Shown piece by piece: positions 9,014-12,148 of a DNA stretch of 12,148 nucleotides. The position numbers and the translations under genes were made by a program. How positions within the stretch are numbered: position 1 is the stretch's first letter; the number at the start of each line of letters is the position of its first letter. Location of the stretch: positions 1-12,148 of the forward strand of contig DASXNO010000265.1 in the NCBI GenBank assembly GCA_036495025.1. Reading direction: 5' to 3'. This DNA comes from JAOPZY01 sp036495025. Its GTDB lineage: Bacteria > Actinomycetota > CADDZG01 > JAHWKV01 > JAOPZY01. The notes beneath the pieces are model-generated. The model searched no databases. It saw nothing but the letters and a program-made list of their open reading frames with translations, and was not told the origin of the DNA.

Positions 9014-9676
9014 ATGGAGACCATGCTCGTTACTCGTCCTGTTCGAGTTGTCCTCGCCGATGACCACCCCATGATCCGCAGGGGGCTCCGCCTCATCCTC
9101 GAGGACTCCGACGAGGTCGATGTGGTTGCGGAGGCCGGCAACGGGCAGGAGTTGCTCGATCTCGTCGACCAGATGGATCCCGATGTGGTCGTCGTCGACG
9201 TCGGCATGCCCAAGCTCGACGGGCTCGAGGCGGTGCGCCGCATACGTGACCGTCACCCGGGCATCAAGTCCCTGGTCTTCACCGTCCACGACGAGGAGGC
9301 GTACGTCCACCGGGCGGTGCTCGCCGGCGCCAGCGGGTACCTCCTCAAGACCGCCTCGGCCGAGGAGCTCATCAAGGGCATCATGACCGTCGCCGAAGGC
9401 AAGGCGGCGCTGCATCCCTCGATCACCCGCCACCTCCTCGACGGCTTCGCCGGCATGACCGAGCCCAAGGGCCGGGGTGCCGAAGCGCTGTCCCAGCGTG
9501 AGCACGACGTCCTGCAGCTCCTGGCCTTCGGCAAGACCAACAAGGAGATTGCGAAGGAGCTCGGCATCGGCGCCCAGACGGTGAAGACGCACATCTCGCA
9601 CATCTTCACGAAGATGGGGGCCGCGGACCGCACCGACGCCGTCGCCCTGGCCCTGCGCAAGGGCCTCGTTCAGTAA
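9014..9676 (+). CDS. NarL/FixJ (LuxR) family response regulator transcription factor
   Basis: This 220-residue protein has the standard two-domain layout. The receiver domain (about 10-130) has acidic pocket D16-D17, phosphoacceptor Asp62 in VVVVDVGMP (58-66), switch Thr90 and Lys112 in YLLKTASAEEL. The LuxR-type helix-turn-helix (about 157-215) begins ALSQREHDVLQLLA, with recognition helix region IGAQTVKTHISHIFTKMG (185-202). It should bind DNA as a dimer when phosphorylated. ATG 9014 is used here; ATG 9023 is an in-frame alternative, and neither has a strong ribosome site. No partner histidine kinase is within the window, so it is an orphan as far as can be seen. The GAGAC/GTCTC boxes upstream are candidate self-binding sites. 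It ends convergent with pncB, 42 bp away. Confidence 0.95.
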   Translation: METMLVTRPVRVVLADDHPMIRRGLRLILEDSDEVDVVAEAGNGQELLDLVDQMDPDVVVVDVGMPKLDGLEAVRRIRDRHPGIKSLVFTVHDEEAYVHRAVLAGASGYLLKTASAEELIKGIMTVAEGKAALHPSITRHLLDGFAGMTEPKGRGAEALSQREHDVLQLLAFGKTNKEIAKELGIGAQTVKTHISHIFTKMGAADRTDAVALALRKGLVQ

Positions 9677-9680
9677 GAGC

Positions 9681-9697
9681 CCGGGCATCCTCCCCGG
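9681..9697. terminator. GC hairpin between convergent regulator and pncB genes
   Basis: CCGGG (9681-9685) pairs with CCCGG (9693-9697) across a 7-nt loop just after the regulator's TAA. No U-tract follows, so it is only a weak terminator candidate. Confidence 0.2.
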
Positions 9698-9718
9698 ACC
9701 CCCGCTGTTCTCCAGTCC

Positions 9719-11056
9719 CTATGCCGGAGGTGCGGCCGGGGGTGCCGGCCTGCGTGCCGTCAGTTCCGCCGACACGTCCACCTCGTAGGGGGGCCGCGCC
9801 GGCTCGAGCGACAGCAGCCGTGACGGGAGCGCACCGAGCGCCACCCGGCACCGGGCGCGTGCCTCGGCCAGCTCCGGTCGCGGCTCGAGGCGGCGACCCC
9901 GCTCCATCACCGGCGCCAGGAGCGGCCGGCCGCCGGCAGGAGCCGGAGCCTTGGCAGGGGCGATGAGATCGCGGACCTCCCCGGCAGCCTCGTCCAGGCG
10001 GTACACCTGCTTGACCGCGGGCAGGGTCGCCTTGCCGGTCGAGGTCTTCGACTTCGGCCCCGAGAGATCCTCCACGAGCTTGTAGACCCCGCCGAGGGCC
10101 GGAGCGTCCCCGCTGGTCCCGAGCTGGGTACCCACGCCGAAGCCGTCGATCGGGGTCCCGGCGGCGAGCAGGGCGGCGATCCGGTACTCGTCGAGGTCGC
10201 CCGAAGCGAAGATCTCGACGCCGGTCTGGCCCGCCTCGTCGAGGATGGCCCGCACGGCCGGCGCGAGGGCGGCAAGGTCGCCGGAGTCGAGCCTGACCCC
10301 CCGCACGATCACGCCCTCGGCGGCGAGCTCGGTCGCCACGGCAGCCGCCGTCCGGGCACCCTGCAGCGTGTCGAACGTGTCGATGAGCAGGATCGCACCG
10401 GTGGGGAAGCGCCGGGCGAACGCACGGAACGCGGCGGCCTCGTCCGGGAAGGCGAGGACGTAGGAGTGGGCCATCGTCCCCGACAGGGGGAGGCCGAAGC
10501 TCCTGCCGGCGAGGACGTTCGAGGTGGCGGCGGCACCACCGACGTAGGAGGCCCGGGCCGCGAGGAGGGCGGCGTCGGCACCGTGGTCCCGCCGGGCCGA
10601 GAAGTCGACGAACGATCGGGGGCCGCACACCGTCGCGACCCTGGCGGCCTTGGAGGCGACCGCGGTGGAGAAGTTGATGCAGTTCAGGAGGAAGGTCTCC
10701 ACGATCTGGGCCTCGATGAGCGGGCCTGCCACCCGCAACACGGGTTCGCTCGGGAACACCACCTCGCCTTCGGCGACCGCCCAGACGTCGCCGGTGAAAC
10801 GGAGGTCGCCCAGGTAGCCGAGGAAGCCGTCCGGGAATATGCCAAGGCTCGCCAGGTAGGCGAGGTCGCCCTTCGTGAACGCGAGGTTGGCGAGGTAGTC
10901 GAGCGCCTCCTCCAGGCCGCAGGCGACCAGGTAGTTGCGGACCGGCGGGAGCTCCCGGAAGAACAGCTCGAAGGTGGACGCCCCGAACATGCCCTCGGCG
11001 TGGTAGCTCGCCGCCATCGTGAGCTCGTAGAGGTCGACGAGGAGCGCGCGGCTCAC
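9719..11056 (-). CDS. pncB: nicotinate phosphoribosyltransferase
   Basis: The 445-residue protein is the usual length for short NAPRTases. It converts nicotinate and PRPP (with ATP) into nicotinate mononucleotide, the committing step of NAD salvage from nicotinic acid (Preiss-Handler pathway), in the cytoplasm. Family landmarks: LLVDLYELTMAASY near the N-terminus (5-18), FFRELPPVRNYLVACGLEEA (32-51), the substrate-binding SARRDHGADAALLAARASY (153-171) with GGAAATSNVLAG after it (173-184), GTMAHSYV (193-200) with His197 matching the autophosphorylated histidine, IDTFDT (225-230) and VRLDSGDL (254-261). The GTG start forms a 4-bp GTGA overlap with the stop of the SDR gene, indicating translational coupling. 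The C-terminal 15-20 residues are a Pro/Ala-rich tail with no motif. No nicotinamidase (pncA) or nadD gene is seen in the window. Confidence 0.95.
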   Translation of the reverse strand: MSRALLVDLYELTMAASYHAEGMFGASTFELFFRELPPVRNYLVACGLEEALDYLANLAFTKGDLAYLASLGIFPDGFLGYLGDLRFTGDVWAVAEGEVVFPSEPVLRVAGPLIEAQIVETFLLNCINFSTAVASKAARVATVCGPRSFVDFSARRDHGADAALLAARASYVGGAAATSNVLAGRSFGLPLSGTMAHSYVLAFPDEAAAFRAFARRFPTGAILLIDTFDTLQGARTAAAVATELAAEGVIVRGVRLDSGDLAALAPAVRAILDEAGQTGVEIFASGDLDEYRIAALLAAGTPIDGFGVGTQLGTSGDAPALGGVYKLVEDLSGPKSKTSTGKATLPAVKQVYRLDEAAGEVRDLIAPAKAPAPAGGRPLLAPVMERGRRLEPRPELAEARARCRVALGALPSRLLSLEPARPPYEVDVSAELTARRPAPPAAPPA

Positions 11057-11820
11057 TTCGGGGGCATCCGGAGCGCCCCGTCGAGGCGGATCACCTCGCC
11101 GTTGATCATGGGGTTCTCGACGATGTGGCGCACGAGCGCGGCGAACTCCTCCGGCCGCCCGAGGCGGCGGGGGTGGGGAATGCCGGCCGCGAGCTGCTGG
11201 CGGGCGTCGTCGGGCAGCAGCCCCAGCATCGGCGTGTCGAAGAGCCCCGGCGCGATGGCGGCGACCCGGATGCCGGCCCTGGCGAGGTCCCGGGCAGCGG
11301 TCAGCGTCAGTGCCACGACGCCACCCTTGGAGGCAGCGTAGGCGGCCTGGCCGATCTGGCCCTCGAACGCGGCCACCGAGGCCGTCAGCACGATGACGCC
11401 CCGCTCCCCGTCCTCGGGTGGGCGGCCGGCCATCCGTGCGGCGGCCAGGCGCAGGAGATTGAACGTGCCCACGAGGTTGATGCGAACGACGGACTCGAAC
11501 TCCTCCAGCGGCAGCGGTGCGTTCTCCCGGTTGAGGACCCGCCCGATCGTGGCCACGCCGGCGCAGCTGACGGCGATGTCGATGGCACCGAGCGCCTCCT
11601 CGGCCGCGGCGAGCGCGGCGGCGAGGCCGTCGCCGGAGGTCACGTCCGCGGGGAAGAAACCGGCCCGGTCGCCCAGCGCCGCAGCCGCCACCTCCCCCGC
11701 CGCACCGGGGAGATCGATGAGCGCGACCGAGGCCCCCGCAGCATGGAGGGCGCAGGCGGTGGCCCGGCCGAGCCCGGAGGCCCCACCGGTGACGGCCGCG
11801 GTCCTGCCCGGAACCCTCAC
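11053..11820 (-). CDS. SDR dehydrogenase, 3-hydroxyacyl-CoA dehydrogenase type II / HSD10-like
   Basis: This 255-residue classical short-chain dehydrogenase has the NAD-binding TGGASGLGRA (11-20), and Asp36 at the end of strand 2 indicates NAD over NADP. The catalytic residues are Asn115, Ser148, Tyr161 and Lys165 (YAASK). Several stretches are diagnostic of the HSD17B10/type-II 3-hydroxyacyl-CoA dehydrogenase group rather than FabG: NRENAPLPLEEFESVVRINL (97-116), TASVAAFEGQIGQAAY (146-161), APGLFDTPML (190-199) and the ending NGEVIRLDGALRM (240-252). The expected reaction is oxidation of 3-hydroxyacyl-CoA (fatty, branched-chain or steroid-type substrates) to the 3-keto form with NAD+. The start is GTG at 11820, the only in-frame choice visible, with no Shine-Dalgarno site. 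A weak -10-like GACAAT lies on the minus strand at 11850-11845 in the 71-bp gap after the NIL gene. Its stop overlaps the pncB start. Confidence 0.93.
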   Translation of the reverse strand: MRVPGRTAAVTGGASGLGRATACALHAAGASVALIDLPGAAGEVAAAALGDRAGFFPADVTSGDGLAAALAAAEEALGAIDIAVSCAGVATIGRVLNRENAPLPLEEFESVVRINLVGTFNLLRLAAARMAGRPPEDGERGVIVLTASVAAFEGQIGQAAYAASKGGVVALTLTAARDLARAGIRVAAIAPGLFDTPMLGLLPDDARQQLAAGIPHPRRLGRPEEFAALVRHIVENPMINGEVIRLDGALRMPPK

Positions 11821-11891
11821 GGCCGTGCTGTCACTCGGAACGGGATTGTCTGCCCCCTGCTCATCCCTGCCATGTCGGGGACGAGGTTAGC

Positions 11892-12134
11892 TCAGCCCTC
11901 TATGACGTCGCCGGTCATCTCGTTGACCTGCACCCCGAGATTGGCCGCATAGGCGACGGCGGCGTCGAGCGCCTCCTCCGGGCCGTCGATCTCGAGGATG
12001 ACCCACCCCATCCGTTCCTCGACGTTGGCCCGCCGCACGTTGGTCACGATGCCGTAGCGGGTCCCCATGGTGTGGATGACCGGCTCCGTGATCAGGTCCT
12101 CGGGGAAGGTCAGCAGGATGCGGCGCTTCGGCAT
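11892..12134 (-). CDS. stand-alone NIL-domain protein
   Basis: This 80-residue protein consists almost wholly of one NIL domain, the ACT-like ferredoxin fold found at the C-terminus of MetN methionine importers and in some ferredoxins. Recognition rests on RRILLTFPEDLITEPVIHTM (4-23), TNVRRANVEERMGWVILEI (31-49), the helix EEALDAAVAYAANLGV (53-68) and the closing strand VNEMTGDVIEG. In known proteins the domain senses or binds small ligands such as methionine, but free-standing copies are poorly characterised, so no ligand is proposed. The ATG has an AGGGAG-type ribosome site (complement of 12139-12144). It is the first gene of the minus-strand group here, 71 bp ahead of the SDR gene. What lies further upstream is beyond the window. 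Confidence 0.92.
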   Translation of the reverse strand: MPKRRILLTFPEDLITEPVIHTMGTRYGIVTNVRRANVEERMGWVILEIDGPEEALDAAVAYAANLGVQVNEMTGDVIEG

Positions 12135-12148
12135 CAGCTCCCTCTCCC

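Overview
The window is GC-rich, densely packed bacterial chromosome. High-GC codon use, several GTG starts, possible leaderless starts and the protein types (soluble bacterial P450, actinobacterial-style acetyl-CoA synthetase, short nicotinate phosphoribosyltransferase, stand-alone NIL protein) point to Actinomycetota. An acidimicrobial or related environmental lineage is plausible, but the order cannot be fixed from this sequence alone. No rRNA, tRNA, CRISPR array, transposase, phage gene or origin was seen. No stretch of more than about 140 bases lacks a proposed gene.

Layout. The left edge (3-284, +) is the C-terminal end of a DyP-type heme peroxidase, convergent with a minus-strand pair: acetyl-CoA synthetase (2797-830), whose last 11 bases overlap the start of a small lipoprotein gene (840-304). 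Divergent from acs, across 102 bp carrying an AT-rich dyad, is a cytochrome P450 (2900-4141, +). Behind the P450 lies an unusual AT-rich block with a perfect 11-bp inverted repeat, then a 41-codon single-membrane-helix ORF (4214-4339) not covered by standard length cut-offs. It is convergent with a GABA-type class III aminotransferase (5652-4369, -). Divergent from that is a sugar-porter-like MFS transporter (5720-6976, +), then an MFS_3/EntS-like exporter (7095-8453, +), a lone receiver-domain protein (8482-8880, +) and a NarL/FixJ-type response regulator (9014-9676, +) preceded by repeated GAGAC/GTCTC boxes. The right end is a minus-strand group: NIL-domain protein (12134-11892), type-II hydroxyacyl-CoA dehydrogenase-like SDR (11820-11053) and nicotinate phosphoribosyltransferase pncB (11056-9719), the last two overlapping as GTGA.

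How the genes fit together. Most are household carbon, nitrogen and cofactor functions: acetate activation (acs), amine or GABA nitrogen removal (aminotransferase), fatty- or branched-acid type oxidation (SDR), NAD salvage (pncB), transport and two-component output. The two response regulators have no histidine kinase in the window. I do not see a convincing new multi-gene system. The best leads are small: the inverted repeat plus micro-ORF after the P450, the box array upstream of the NarL-type regulator, the acs/P450 dyad, and the translational coupling of an NAD-dependent dehydrogenase with an NAD-salvage enzyme.
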